Assembly (NCBI GenBank): GCA_964475835.1
Contig: CAYYYL010000001.1
Location: 132,717 to 196,716 of the forward strand
Length of the DNA stretch: 64,000 nt
Direction: 5' to 3'
DNA from: JABDCI01 sp964475835
GTDB taxonomy: Bacteria; Verrucomicrobiota; Verrucomicrobiia; JABWAM01
Numbering within the stretch: the stretch's first letter is position 1; every line of letters starts with the position of its first letter. The position numbers and the translations under genes are program-made. Below, piece by piece: positions 8,413 to 16,762 of this stretch. The notes under the pieces are model-generated. The model did not search any database and had not been told where the DNA came from. It saw nothing but the letters and a program-made list of their open reading frames with translations.

Positions 8413-8517
8413 ATGAAAACCTATTCAAAGCTTTTACATGGTTTCACTTTTTCGGAAGTGATGGTTGCTTTGGCGACATGCTGCGTGGTCGGTGGGCTGA
8501 TCTTCCCTTCGCTCTAG
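8413..8517 (+). CDS. tiny pilin-signal-like peptide 2 (34 aa)
   Basis: 34 codons from ATG to TAG. The sequence has a short basic leader ending in HG, then FTFSEVMVALATCCVVGGLIF. G-F-T-x-x-E followed by a hydrophobic helix is the class III (type IV pilin) signal: cleavage after Gly, N-methylated Phe, Glu at +5. Normal pilins continue for 100 or more residues. This one stops right after the helix with FPSL. It could be a mini-pilin, a regulatory micro-peptide or a truncated pilin gene remnant. The matched upstream box argues that it is expressed. No ribosome site is visible. Confidence 0.45.
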   Translation: MKTYSKLLHGFTFSEVMVALATCCVVGGLIFPSL

Positions 8518-8583
8518 AAGGTCAGGGGAAACCAAACGATGAGGGGGGCGGCGAAGTGTTGCTGCCACGTTTCCAACCGGGTG

Positions 8584-9342
8584 TTAATCGCCTTGTTGAC
8601 GTCCTTCGATGGAGCAGAGGAGGATGGCGGCTGCGAGGCCAAGGCGCCGGTCTAGTTTTCCCTGGGTATCGATGGAAAAATCGAGGGAAAGTTTCAAAAG
8701 GAATGGATTGAAATTTTGTTTGAAATGAAAGACCTCCGCTCCGCCGACAGTGCCGTGAAAGCTCTGAGGAATGAGATTGGTCAGAAACCGGCGGATCAGG
8801 GCCATCATCATGCTGTCCTCCTGGATGAGCCCGATTTCCTGATCCTGGGCGTCGAGGATCACCCATTCGTCGCGAAACATGGATCGAAGTCCTTTTCTCC
8901 GCAACGCTCCGATCTTGGCTTGTGTCCCTGAATCACACACATCATAAGTGGCTGAAAAATCGATGATTTGACGAGCCTTGATGGTCAGCAGTTCTTCAGT
9001 CTTCTCTTTGGTTGTGTAAAGCCGGATGTCTTCCTTAAGTTTGAAGGCCTTGAGTTCGGAATAAAATAAAAGCTCTTTGTTTGGACCATAGATTTCGAAA
9101 CCGGCACCAAACAATTTAAACAGTTGAGTGCGAACCAGATAAGTCGGGTGTCCGAATCGATCAGAGGGGAGGGTGACCGTCGATCCCTTTTGAAGAAAGT
9201 GGCCGACCGTCAACCAGGCACTGTCGCCTTCCCGGCAGCAGGGAGTTTCGGGGGTGATCTGCGAGGTGTTTACCATTTGCTGGATCTGATCCATCGGATA
9301 AGGTCCCGCGGGTTGTTCATTGACGTAGATGTAGTAACTCAT
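8584..9342 (-). CDS. GYF-domain protein with a LURP-one/tubby-C-like domain
   Basis: 252 residues. The first 55 residues form a bacterial GYF_2-type domain (YYIYVNEQPAGPYPMDQIQQMV...), a small fold thought to bind proline-rich peptides. Residues about 75-220 look like a LURP-one/phospholipid-scramblase-like barrel, with repeated strand motifs such as LFKLFGAGFEIYGPNKELLFYSE, DAQDQEIGLIQED and FNPFLLKLSLDFS. The end, LDRRLGLAAAILLCSIEG, is hydrophobic and may be a membrane-anchoring or buried helix. Function unknown; a membrane-associated binding protein is plausible. It converges on the tiny ORF 2 with a 66-base gap. Confidence 0.65.
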   Translation of the reverse strand: MSYYIYVNEQPAGPYPMDQIQQMVNTSQITPETPCCREGDSAWLTVGHFLQKGSTVTLPSDRFGHPTYLVRTQLFKLFGAGFEIYGPNKELLFYSELKAFKLKEDIRLYTTKEKTEELLTIKARQIIDFSATYDVCDSGTQAKIGALRRKGLRSMFRDEWVILDAQDQEIGLIQEDSMMMALIRRFLTNLIPQSFHGTVGGAEVFHFKQNFNPFLLKLSLDFSIDTQGKLDRRLGLAAAILLCSIEGRQQGD

Positions 9343-9583
9343 GAAGATCCTCCCATTAAGGGACGACCGGTATCAGAAGCTGATGGAAAATGCATCCAGA
9401 AAGAGGTTCCACCGGGCACGAGTTAGTCCAAGTCCTGCTTCAAGGTCAAAAGATAGCGGTTTCAAAAAATTTTTTTTCGAATCGCGTCGATTTTGTTTGC
9501 ATCAAGTGGCCTGAAAATATTTAAGGAGGTGAGTTCGTCATACGTCCCATTTTTTATCCCCATCTCAGTTCAAGGAAACGCCC
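9343..9583. other. intergenic region upstream of nrdJ
   Basis: 241 bases between divergent genes. It holds an A/T-rich patch around 9462-9480 and an AAGGAGGTG at 9522-9530, which is too far from the nrdJ ATG (9584) to be its ribosome site. A closer AAGGAAA precedes that ATG. No cobalamin riboswitch or NrdR-box pair could be recognised by eye. Confidence 0.4.
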
Positions 9584-12500
9584 ATGATCTCTGCTCCATC
9601 CCCAGCACTCTCGTCTGAAAAACGTCCCGGCGCCCGCAAGACTGCGGGAGCGAAAGGGTTGACGTTTTCCCGGTATTTTACTCGTGAGGGCGTGCATCCC
9701 TACGATGAAATCACCTGGCAGAGATCCGATGTTTCGATCACCAACGACCGGGGCGAAACAATCTTCGTCCAGCGCGGAGTGGAGCATCCGGACTTCTGGT
9801 CTCCCACGGCGGTCAAGATCGCAGCGAGCAAATATTTTTACGGGGACCACAAGATTCCCGGTGCGCGTGAAAACTCGATTCGGGATCTGATTGATCGCGT
9901 CGTGAAGACGATCCGCATGTGGGGCGAGGAACTCGACCGTGTGTTCGCGACGGCGAAGGACGCCCAGGCGTTTGAAGAGGAGCTCACCTGGCTGCTCGTT
10001 CACCAGTACGGTGCCTTCAATAGCCCGGTCTGGTTCAACTGTGGTCTTTGGCATCACCGCAAGATCAACGAGGGTGAGGCCGCCGGTTACTATTTTGACC
10101 GCAAAAAAGGAAAGGCGGAGCGTTCCCCCGGGCCGTATCACTACCCTCAGTGTTCAGCCTGTTTCATCCTGGATATTGGCGACGATATGGAGCACATCCT
10201 CGATCACGCCGTCAAAGAGGGACGTCTCTTTAAGTTTGGATCGGGAACGGGCACCAACTATTCCTCCCTCCGCTCATCGAAGGAATCCGTGTCGGGTGGG
10301 GGCAAGGCGAGCGGGCCGCTTTCGTTCATGCGAATTTTTGACAGCGTGGCCGGTGCCATCAAGAGCGGTGGCAAGACACGCCGGGCCGCTAAGATGGACA
10401 TCCTGAATGTGACCCATCCGGACATCAAGGATTTCATCTGGGCGAAGAAGACGCAGGAGGACATCGCCCGCATCCTGACCCAGCAGCATGGCTATGCGGG
10501 GAACATGGACGGATTGATCTATCACGATACGGTCCGATTCCAGAATTCGAATCAATCGGTGCGTGTCACGAAGGACTTCATGGAAGCCGTGCAGACGGAC
10601 GGCGAGTTCTGGACCCGTTATGTGAAAACCGGCCAGCCCTGCGAAAAGTTTCGCGCTCGGGATCTGATGCGTCAGATGGCGGAGAGCGCCTGGGATAATG
10701 CGGAGCCCGGCATCCAGTACGACGACTTATCCAACGAATGGCACACCTGCCCCGAAGCGGGGCGCATCAATGCCTCCAATCCATGCAGTGAGTACTTCTT
10801 CCTCGACAACACGGCGTGCAACCTCGCATCGCTGCGTCTCACAAAGTATCTCGATGCGCAGGATCAGTTTAACGTGGAGGCCTACCGTGCCGCGGTCCGC
10901 ACCTTCTTCCTTGCGCAGGAATTGATTGTCGACAACGCGAGTTATCCGACAGCGGAAATTTGCGAGATGAGTCACAAATACCGTACCATCGGACTTGGCT
11001 ATGCGGATGTCGGCGCCCTTCTGATGGCGCTCGCGATTCCCTACGACTCCGATCTCGGACGGCAGTTTGTCGGAGCCCTCACCGGCATCATGACCGGGGA
11101 AGCCTACTGGATGTCGTCCCAAATCGCTTCAGCGGTCGGGCCCTTTGCGGATTTTGAGCGCAACCGCAAGCCGATGCTCAACGTGATCCGCAAGCACCGG
11201 GATCTGGCGGCGGCTCTTGTGGGTGAAATGAAGACGCAGAACTCCGCCTATCGCCAGTGTGCCGAGGTCTCGGCGGATATCTGGAATCGCTGTTATGAAT
11301 CAGGCGAGAAACATGGTTATCGAAATGCCCAGGCGACGGTGATCGCCCCTACGGGGACCATCTCGTTCCTGATGGATTGCGATACCACGGGGATTGAACC
11401 GGATTTTGCGCTTGTGAAGTTCAAAAGCTGCTCCGGTGGTGGATATTTGAAGATCGTCAACCAGATGGTGCCGCGCGCGTTGATCAAGTTGGGCTACACC
11501 CAGGATCAGGCGAACGACATCTTCCGGTACATGGCTGGCACGATGACGTTGCGGAGCCGTTGTCCCGTGAACTGGGATTCCCTCCGGAAGAAGGGCTTTG
11601 CGGATTCGGAGCTTGAGAAGCTGGAGAAGGCTGTGGCGAATACGTCGAGTCTGTCCAACGTGGTCAATGTCTGGACGCTTGGCGAAGATGCCTTGAAGCG
11701 GTTGGGAATGAAAGCCGAGGACTACAACACCAAGGGATACAACCTTCTGGGTGCCCTCGGATTTTCCGAAGACGAGATTTCCGAATCGAGCAATGTGATT
11801 TGTGGACGCTTCACGATCGAAGGTGCCCCCCACATCAAGTCCGAACATCTCAACGTGTTCAATTGTGCGAATCGTTGTGGCAACGGAACCCAGTATATCC
11901 GGCCGATGGCGCATCTGGAGATGATGGGGTACGCGCAGCGATGGATCAGCGGTTCCATTTCCAAGACGGTCAATCTGCCCCAGAGCGCTGGGGTGGAGGA
12001 CATCGAGCAGCTTTACATTGATGCATGGAAGCTTGGGGTGAAGTCGGTGGCCATCTATCGCGATGGTTCGAAAGGGGTGGCGCCGATGTCTGCCGGCAAG
12101 AAGAGCGAGAAGAAGGAGACGCTCTCGGCTGAATTGCAAAAGGCTCAGGCAAGGATTGAGGAATTGGAGAAGGAGGTGGAACAGCAGAAACTCGAACTTC
12201 ATAAGATGAAGGACGACGCTCTTCACTCTCCGCTCATTGCCCGCCGTCGTCCCCCGAAGCGCCGCATGGGCGAGACGCATCAATTCACGATCCAGGGTGC
12301 TCACAAGGGATACCTAACCGTCAATCTGTACGAGGACGGCACCCCTTGCGAAGTCTTCCTGACAATGAACAAGGAGGGATCGTTTGTTTCCGGAATGGCC
12401 AGCGTGTTTGCGAAATTGTTGTCGCTCGCCATCCAGTACGGGATTCCGTTCGACGAAATCTTCCAGAGCTTCAAGCATACGCGATTTGAACCTGCGGGGT

Positions 12501-12865
12501 TTGTCGACAACCCCCGCATTCCTTCAGCGGAATCGGTGGTTGACTACGTGATCAAGTATCTCGAGACGGTGTATGCGGATCGCAATCAGCAGCAGCTTGA
12601 TCTGGAGCGTCAGAAGGCCCTGCCCCTAGATGAAGGGGATCAGCCTCCAACGGTCGGCCATAAAACCAACGGGATTCACGGGGCCTCCACCCAGATGGAA
12701 ACGGCGGTCCTGATTGAAACAACACCGCGGTTCAAGACAGCGGTGATGGCCAGCATCTCGATGGGCAAGTACACGGAGTGCCCCAGTTGCGGAAGCAGCC
12801 AGCTACGTCAGACGGGATCCTGCATGGCATGCACGGATTGCGGATGGAGCGCTGGTTGCGGTTGA
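9584..12865 (+). CDS. nrdJ: vitamin B12-dependent (class II) ribonucleotide reductase
   Basis: 1093 residues, typical of the long class II enzymes. It reduces ribonucleotides to deoxyribonucleotides using adenosylcobalamin, with no oxygen requirement. The active-site region NASNPCSEYFFLDNTACNLASL and the catalytic barrel segments ATVIAPTGTISFLMDCDTTG are clear. Residues about 840-880 form a charged coiled coil (LSAELQKAQARIEELEKEVEQQKLE). A TSCPD-like domain follows (about 890-990, FTIQGAHKGYLTVNLYEDG and SMASVFAKLLSL-like). The C-terminus carries CPSCG and CMACTDCGWSAGCG, a zinc-ribbon with the redox-active tail. It is a single gene without class I partners in the window. Confidence 0.96.
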   Translation: MISAPSPALSSEKRPGARKTAGAKGLTFSRYFTREGVHPYDEITWQRSDVSITNDRGETIFVQRGVEHPDFWSPTAVKIAASKYFYGDHKIPGARENSIRDLIDRVVKTIRMWGEELDRVFATAKDAQAFEEELTWLLVHQYGAFNSPVWFNCGLWHHRKINEGEAAGYYFDRKKGKAERSPGPYHYPQCSACFILDIGDDMEHILDHAVKEGRLFKFGSGTGTNYSSLRSSKESVSGGGKASGPLSFMRIFDSVAGAIKSGGKTRRAAKMDILNVTHPDIKDFIWAKKTQEDIARILTQQHGYAGNMDGLIYHDTVRFQNSNQSVRVTKDFMEAVQTDGEFWTRYVKTGQPCEKFRARDLMRQMAESAWDNAEPGIQYDDLSNEWHTCPEAGRINASNPCSEYFFLDNTACNLASLRLTKYLDAQDQFNVEAYRAAVRTFFLAQELIVDNASYPTAEICEMSHKYRTIGLGYADVGALLMALAIPYDSDLGRQFVGALTGIMTGEAYWMSSQIASAVGPFADFERNRKPMLNVIRKHRDLAAALVGEMKTQNSAYRQCAEVSADIWNRCYESGEKHGYRNAQATVIAPTGTISFLMDCDTTGIEPDFALVKFKSCSGGGYLKIVNQMVPRALIKLGYTQDQANDIFRYMAGTMTLRSRCPVNWDSLRKKGFADSELEKLEKAVANTSSLSNVVNVWTLGEDALKRLGMKAEDYNTKGYNLLGALGFSEDEISESSNVICGRFTIEGAPHIKSEHLNVFNCANRCGNGTQYIRPMAHLEMMGYAQRWISGSISKTVNLPQSAGVEDIEQLYIDAWKLGVKSVAIYRDGSKGVAPMSAGKKSEKKETLSAELQKAQARIEELEKEVEQQKLELHKMKDDALHSPLIARRRPPKRRMGETHQFTIQGAHKGYLTVNLYEDGTPCEVFLTMNKEGSFVSGMASVFAKLLSLAIQYGIPFDEIFQSFKHTRFEPAGFVDNPRIPSAESVVDYVIKYLETVYADRNQQQLDLERQKALPLDEGDQPPTVGHKTNGIHGASTQMETAVLIETTPRFKTAVMASISMGKYTECPSCGSSQLRQTGSCMACTDCGWSAGCG

Positions 12866-12978
12866 ACCAGGGTGATTCGGAAGGGGATGCGAGGGGGATG
12901 ACGCGGAGCGAACTTCATTCGTAAGGGTTGCCATTGCTTCGGGTATTCTTGCGGTATCGGAGCGGTTTACTGGTCAAT

Positions 12979-13091
12979 AAACACCTCCTCCTATTCCTCC
13001 TTTGGAGGAGGGGAGAAGTTAACTGCTTGCTGAAGAAATTAGCACTCAATGGCCACTCCACGCCTTCGTAGGAGGAGTGGAGGAGGTGTTT
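12979..13091. repeat. imperfect palindromic repeat, CCTCC family
   Basis: The left arm begins AAACACCTCCTCCTATTCCT at 12979 and the right arm (about 13064-13091) is its imperfect reverse complement ending GTGGAGGAGGTGTTT. The inner part, TCCTCCTTTGGAGGA, makes a second nested hairpin. The layout matches the perfect element at 16524-16618. It lies 3' of nrdJ and may also act in transcript termination. The rest of the 427-base gap (12866-13292) shows no gene, only low-complexity G-rich sequence before the lipoprotein. Confidence 0.6.
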
Positions 13092-13292
13092 CCGGGTGGT
13101 GCTGTTGGATCAGGAAAAGTGGGCTTTCCCAAGCGAAGCCGCTCATTTTGGCGGGATCGTGACAAAGTGTGGGACCAGCTTGCGATCAAAAGTCGGGGGG
13201 GCCGGAGGGAGGGGGCTTCCGTTCCAAGGCCCGACGGCTTCAGGATCAAATCATCTTGAGACTTCGTCGAGGAGGGGGGATAATGCAAGGAT

Positions 13293-13691
13293 ATGCGTGG
13301 AATCCGATTTTTGGGTCTCGTGGGGGCGCTTGTTCTTTCGGGTTGTACGGGGACAATGCCCAAAGGTTCGGAGCGGTCCCTTTATACGGTTGCCGACGTT
13401 CTCGAGGTGCATCGGGCCGATCTGGCGAAGAGCATCCAGCTCAGGTTAAACCAAAAGATTCTCTTTGATCTCGATCAGGATCCCGATCAACCGGGGGAAT
13501 GGGGATTGGTGGATTATGACAACCGGGTCATGATTTTGCTGAGCGATTCACCCCGTCTGCCGCCAGGAGATTGGGGGGTGCTGCTTGAGGGACGAGCACT
13601 GGGATATGGTCAGGTGACGGTGAAATTCATCCCGACCGATGATTCCTTGGAGCCGAAAACCTATACCATGGATGTCTCCATCAAGAAATGA
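13293..13691 (+). CDS. small predicted lipoprotein
   Basis: 132 residues starting at ATG 13293 with an AAGGAT upstream. The signal peptide MRGIRFLGLVGALVLSGC ends in a clear lipobox (LSGC), so Cys18 should be lipidated. The mature part is acidic (LDQDPDQPGEW) with strands such as DNRVMILLSDSPRL and YGQVTVKFIPTDD, suggesting a small beta-rich envelope protein of about 115 residues. No family recognised. pssA follows with the start 1 base after its stop, so the two are probably co-transcribed. Confidence 0.7.
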   Translation: MRGIRFLGLVGALVLSGCTGTMPKGSERSLYTVADVLEVHRADLAKSIQLRLNQKILFDLDQDPDQPGEWGLVDYDNRVMILLSDSPRLPPGDWGVLLEGRALGYGQVTVKFIPTDDSLEPKTYTMDVSIKK

Positions 13692-13692
13692 C

Positions 13693-14583
13693 ATGAATCC
13701 GCCTTCCGATACGCCCCGATCGGGTTTAGAGAGTTCCCACAAAATGAACGGTGGCGAGGTATCGCAAATGGATGCCGGTGGCATGCCCAGGGTCTATCTG
13801 CTGCCCAATTTGATGACCGCGGGCAATCTGTTTTGCGGTTTTATGGCGATCCGGCAGATTATTGAGGGGATGATTGCCAAGGAGGCGGGGGTCCAGTGGA
13901 CGCTTTTTTATGAGCGAAGCCTCATCTATATCCTTTTTGCGTTTGTGTTCGACATGCTGGATGGCCGTCTGGCGCGCCTGGGAGGGCGTGAGAGCGCCTT
14001 TGGCCGCGAGTTCGACTCCCTGGCGGATATTGTCTCCTTCGGCCTCGCTCCGGCTCTCTTGGTGTACAAGATCGTGCTAGCCGATTTTCCCAAGGACATT
14101 CAATGGGTTGCAGGTTTGATCGCCTTCATCTACCTGCTTGCAGGTGCGATGCGTCTTGCCCGTTTCAATCTCGTATCCGCCCAACCCCAGGAAAAACCGA
14201 GTAAAGACTTTCTCGGGTTCCCGATTCCCGCCGCTGCGGGCCTCGTCGCTTCCATCACGCTCTTCATGCTCACGTACTACGAGAATGAAAAGCAGATCGG
14301 CAACTGGCGCTTTGTCCTGCCATTCCTTCTGCTTTTGCTTTCATCGCTTATGTACAGCCAGATCCTTTACCCCAGTTTCAAAAGAATTGATTGGAAGGCC
14401 CGGCGTTCCATCCCTGAATTTGGTCTCATTGTCCTCTCATTGCTGATCATCGCCAAAACCTGGAGGTATTCGCTCGCGGTGGTGTTCCTGGCCTATCTGG
14501 CATATGGATTGGTTCGTCCCTATATCTCGAAACGGATCCGCCAGAACATCGAGGATGACGGGGATGAGACCGAAGGGGCGTGA
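13693..14583 (+). CDS. pssA: CDP-diacylglycerol-serine O-phosphatidyltransferase
   Basis: Starts at ATG 13693, 1 base after the lipoprotein stop; an upstream in-frame ATG inside that gene is less likely. 296 residues. The CDP-alcohol phosphatidyltransferase signature is intact: FDMLDGRLARLGGRESAFGREFDSLAD, containing DG..AR....G..D...D. PNLMTAGNLFCGF is the usual N-terminal motif, and about 7-8 membrane segments follow. The enzyme makes phosphatidylserine, the precursor of phosphatidylethanolamine, from CDP-diacylglycerol and serine in the inner membrane. The phytoene/squalene synthase gene follows after 3 bases. Confidence 0.9.
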   Translation: MNPPSDTPRSGLESSHKMNGGEVSQMDAGGMPRVYLLPNLMTAGNLFCGFMAIRQIIEGMIAKEAGVQWTLFYERSLIYILFAFVFDMLDGRLARLGGRESAFGREFDSLADIVSFGLAPALLVYKIVLADFPKDIQWVAGLIAFIYLLAGAMRLARFNLVSAQPQEKPSKDFLGFPIPAAAGLVASITLFMLTYYENEKQIGNWRFVLPFLLLLLSSLMYSQILYPSFKRIDWKARRSIPEFGLIVLSLLIIAKTWRYSLAVVFLAYLAYGLVRPYISKRIRQNIEDDGDETEGA

Positions 14584-14586
14584 TCG

Positions 14587-15468
14587 GTGACGTCCCCATC
14601 GTCCCAGACGCGCTCCGCCACGGCATTGGAGACGAGTTTTGAACGCTGTCGCCTCGCCACCCGGCACCACGCCCGTTCGTTCTATTTCTGTTCCCATTTT
14701 CTCCCCAGGTACCGACGTCTTGCGGCGTATGCGATCTACGCATTTTGCCGTCATGCCGATGACCTCCTGGATGAGGCTGTCCCTGGCGCGCTGGAGATCC
14801 AGGAAGCCCAGCTTCGCACCATCCTGAACGAACTCTATTCCGGAACGAGCGGTGAAGCTTACGCGCCTGCGTTTCATGAAACGGTGACCCGGTACGTCAT
14901 TCCCCGGATTCATTTTGAAGAACTCATCCGCGGAGTCTGTTCGGATCGGGGCCCGGTGAGGATTCAAACCTTCGATGAACTGTCCACGTACTGTTATCGT
15001 GTGGCCTCCGTTGTGGGACTGGTGATGTGTCCAATTTTCGGACTGACGAATGACTCCGGAAGGAAACATGCCGTTGAATTGGGGATGGCGATGCAGCTTA
15101 CCAATATTCTCCGGGATATCCGGGAGGATCAGGCCCGAGATCGGATCTATCTCCCCCTTACAGAGTTGAATCAGTTTGGGGTGACGGAGGAGGACCTTCG
15201 AAGCGGACGAATGTCCCCGGAGTTTGTAGCGTTGATGAAGTTTCAAGTGGCCCGCGCCCGCGAGTACTATACCCGTTCGGAGCGGGGCATCGGGTTATTG
15301 GCAAACGACGGATCCCGGTTCACCGTCTGGGCCATGCGATGGATCTATTCCGGAATTCTGACGGAGATCGAAAAACTGGATTACAACGTGTTTCGCGCGC
15401 GGGCCCATGTCTCCACCGCACGCAAGTGTCTCCTGGCCTGGCGTGCGTGGCGTTGCTGTCGGCCGTAG
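14587..15468 (+). CDS. phytoene/squalene synthase family protein
   Basis: 293 residues from a GTG start 3 bases after pssA. Both aspartate-rich prenyl-binding motifs are visible: YAFCRHADDLLDE (about 50-62) and NILRDIREDQARDRIYLP (about 177-194). The SFYFCSHFLP segment is the usual first helix. The family joins two prenyl diphosphates head to head, giving phytoene (carotenoids), squalene or presqualene diphosphate (hopanoids). Sequence alone does not decide which. No desaturase or cyclase gene is nearby. A CrtC/AttH-like gene lies far away at 50.6 kb, which is weak support for carotenoid use. Confidence 0.85.
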   Translation: MTSPSSQTRSATALETSFERCRLATRHHARSFYFCSHFLPRYRRLAAYAIYAFCRHADDLLDEAVPGALEIQEAQLRTILNELYSGTSGEAYAPAFHETVTRYVIPRIHFEELIRGVCSDRGPVRIQTFDELSTYCYRVASVVGLVMCPIFGLTNDSGRKHAVELGMAMQLTNILRDIREDQARDRIYLPLTELNQFGVTEEDLRSGRMSPEFVALMKFQVARAREYYTRSERGIGLLANDGSRFTVWAMRWIYSGILTEIEKLDYNVFRARAHVSTARKCLLAWRAWRCCRP

Positions 15469-15553
15469 ATGTTTGAAGAATTCGGAGATGGCCCGGGCCA
15501 AAGTGACGATGGGGGTCGTGGAAAGAAGGATGTCAGAGCGCCAGTTTGAGGGG

Positions 15554-16333
15554 CTACTCGTCCCCAGACTCGTCCTCGTGGGGCGGCTCCATCTGATGCC
15601 GGCAGGCGCCATAGCTCATGATGAAGAAAAACGTGAACACCATGAAATAGAGAAGTCCGTAGTGGATGCCGGTCAAGCCCCAGGAGGCATAAGTGGCCAC
15701 GATGACCACTGCGGGGGTGAGAGAGAAGAGGGCAAGATTGAAAACCTCATTGAATGTGAAAACCGGGTTTCCACGTTCCAAAAAGCTTGTCGTGAAGGTG
15801 AAAAAATAAGCCTGAACGAATCCCAGGGCAAAGAAGGCAAACCAGAATACGAGCAGGAAGAAGGGCCAGATCCGGTAGGTGAGTTGCTCCAGATTTTTGA
15901 GATAGGATTGATTCACCTCCCCGTCCGGCCACCCCACCCAGGGTTTTTCGTTGAGCGAGGAATGTTCAATCCACCACCCATAGGTTTGCTCCCGGATCAC
16001 GAGTCCATTTTCGAACATTTTCTCGGGATGCGGGATCGTCCCCTTGAGATCGAGAATGATGGGAAACTGGTTTGTGTTGGCGAAATAGGGCTGGGGAAGC
16101 GTGGAGTAGGCGTGGCTGTTCGTCAGACCAAAGGCGGGCAGATTTGCCGCCGCCTTTTCGATTTTGGGCATTGCCTCATGGAACCAGAACGCGAGGTTCA
16201 GCATCAGGACCACGCTCAGACAGAAGGAAACCCCGGCCCAGTACCCCGCAGTCTGCCGAAGGGACAGGGGCAGGAACTCGGCATAGGTTCGAAGTCCGGT
16301 GCATGCGAGCCAGATGTATCGGAAAAACTTCAT
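15554..16333 (-). CDS. DUF1189-like multi-pass membrane protein
   Basis: 259 residues. One membrane helix lies near residues 29-50 (AGVSFCLSVVLMLNLAFWF). A periplasmic-type domain of about 100 residues follows (NTNQFPIILDLKGTIPHPEKMFENGLVI), resembling the extracytoplasmic part of DUF1189 proteins. Three or four more helices span about 150-245, and the tail is acidic (PPHEDESGDE). DUF1189 function is unsettled; in Bacillus a member is linked to maltodextrin uptake. Here the gene stands alone between the prenyl synthase (convergent, 85 bases) and a repeat-rich gap. Confidence 0.65.
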   Translation of the reverse strand: MKFFRYIWLACTGLRTYAEFLPLSLRQTAGYWAGVSFCLSVVLMLNLAFWFHEAMPKIEKAAANLPAFGLTNSHAYSTLPQPYFANTNQFPIILDLKGTIPHPEKMFENGLVIREQTYGWWIEHSSLNEKPWVGWPDGEVNQSYLKNLEQLTYRIWPFFLLVFWFAFFALGFVQAYFFTFTTSFLERGNPVFTFNEVFNLALFSLTPAVVIVATYASWGLTGIHYGLLYFMVFTFFFIMSYGACRHQMEPPHEDESGDE

Positions 16334-16523
16334 GGTGAACGTGGGATTCTAGCAGGTGATTCTGAATTGATAAATATGGAACTCAGAAAATCGGGATGGC
16401 ATTGCGCGTTGCGTGTGCGAGACCAATTTTTGGTACTCCCTTTTCCAAGTAATGGGGAAAGAGCATTCGGTTCATGGAAAATCCATGTTTACCAACGAAC
16501 TCAAGGGAATAACCTTTCGGGAA

Positions 16524-16618
16524 ATACCTCCCCCAGCCCCTCCTTTACAGGAGGGGAGATAAATCAAAGACCTGACCCCGATTCCCCCCTCCTGTAAAGG
16601 AGGGGCTGGGGGAGGTAT
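16524..16618. repeat. perfect 33-bp inverted repeat with nested hairpins
   Basis: The left arm (16524-16556) begins ATACCTCCCCCAGCCCCTCC and the right arm (16586-16618) is its exact reverse complement, separated by 29 bases. Each arm holds its own 8-bp hairpin, CCCCTCCT/AGGAGGGG. It is intergenic, in the 429-base gap between the DUF1189-like gene and a lipoprotein gene; the remainder of that gap shows no gene. Related copies lie at 12979-13091 and 27013-27037. It behaves like a REP or small non-autonomous palindromic element. Confidence 0.85.
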
Positions 16619-16762
16619 CCTTGGCTGTTAAATCGCAACGACAACGGAAGAACGCATCAGAATGAATACGGGGACGCGGAAAACCAAGAAATTTGCCCCG
16701 TGCCCGTTGCTTGAATGAACAGGTTGCTTGTGCAATCGAAGGTTTCTGGCATATTGCGTGGC

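Noticed and set aside
9343..9583. Cobalamin riboswitch upstream of the B12-dependent reductase
   Set aside because: No B12-box-like conserved core was visible. The enzyme uses B12 but need not be B12-regulated.
11300..12304. 334-codon minus-strand ORF inside nrdJ
   Set aside because: Antisense frame of the ribonucleotide reductase, which is intact across the whole range.
15407..16597. 396-codon plus-strand ORF across the DUF1189-like gene and the repeat
   Set aside because: Antisense to a membrane protein with clear helices, and it runs into the palindromic repeat.
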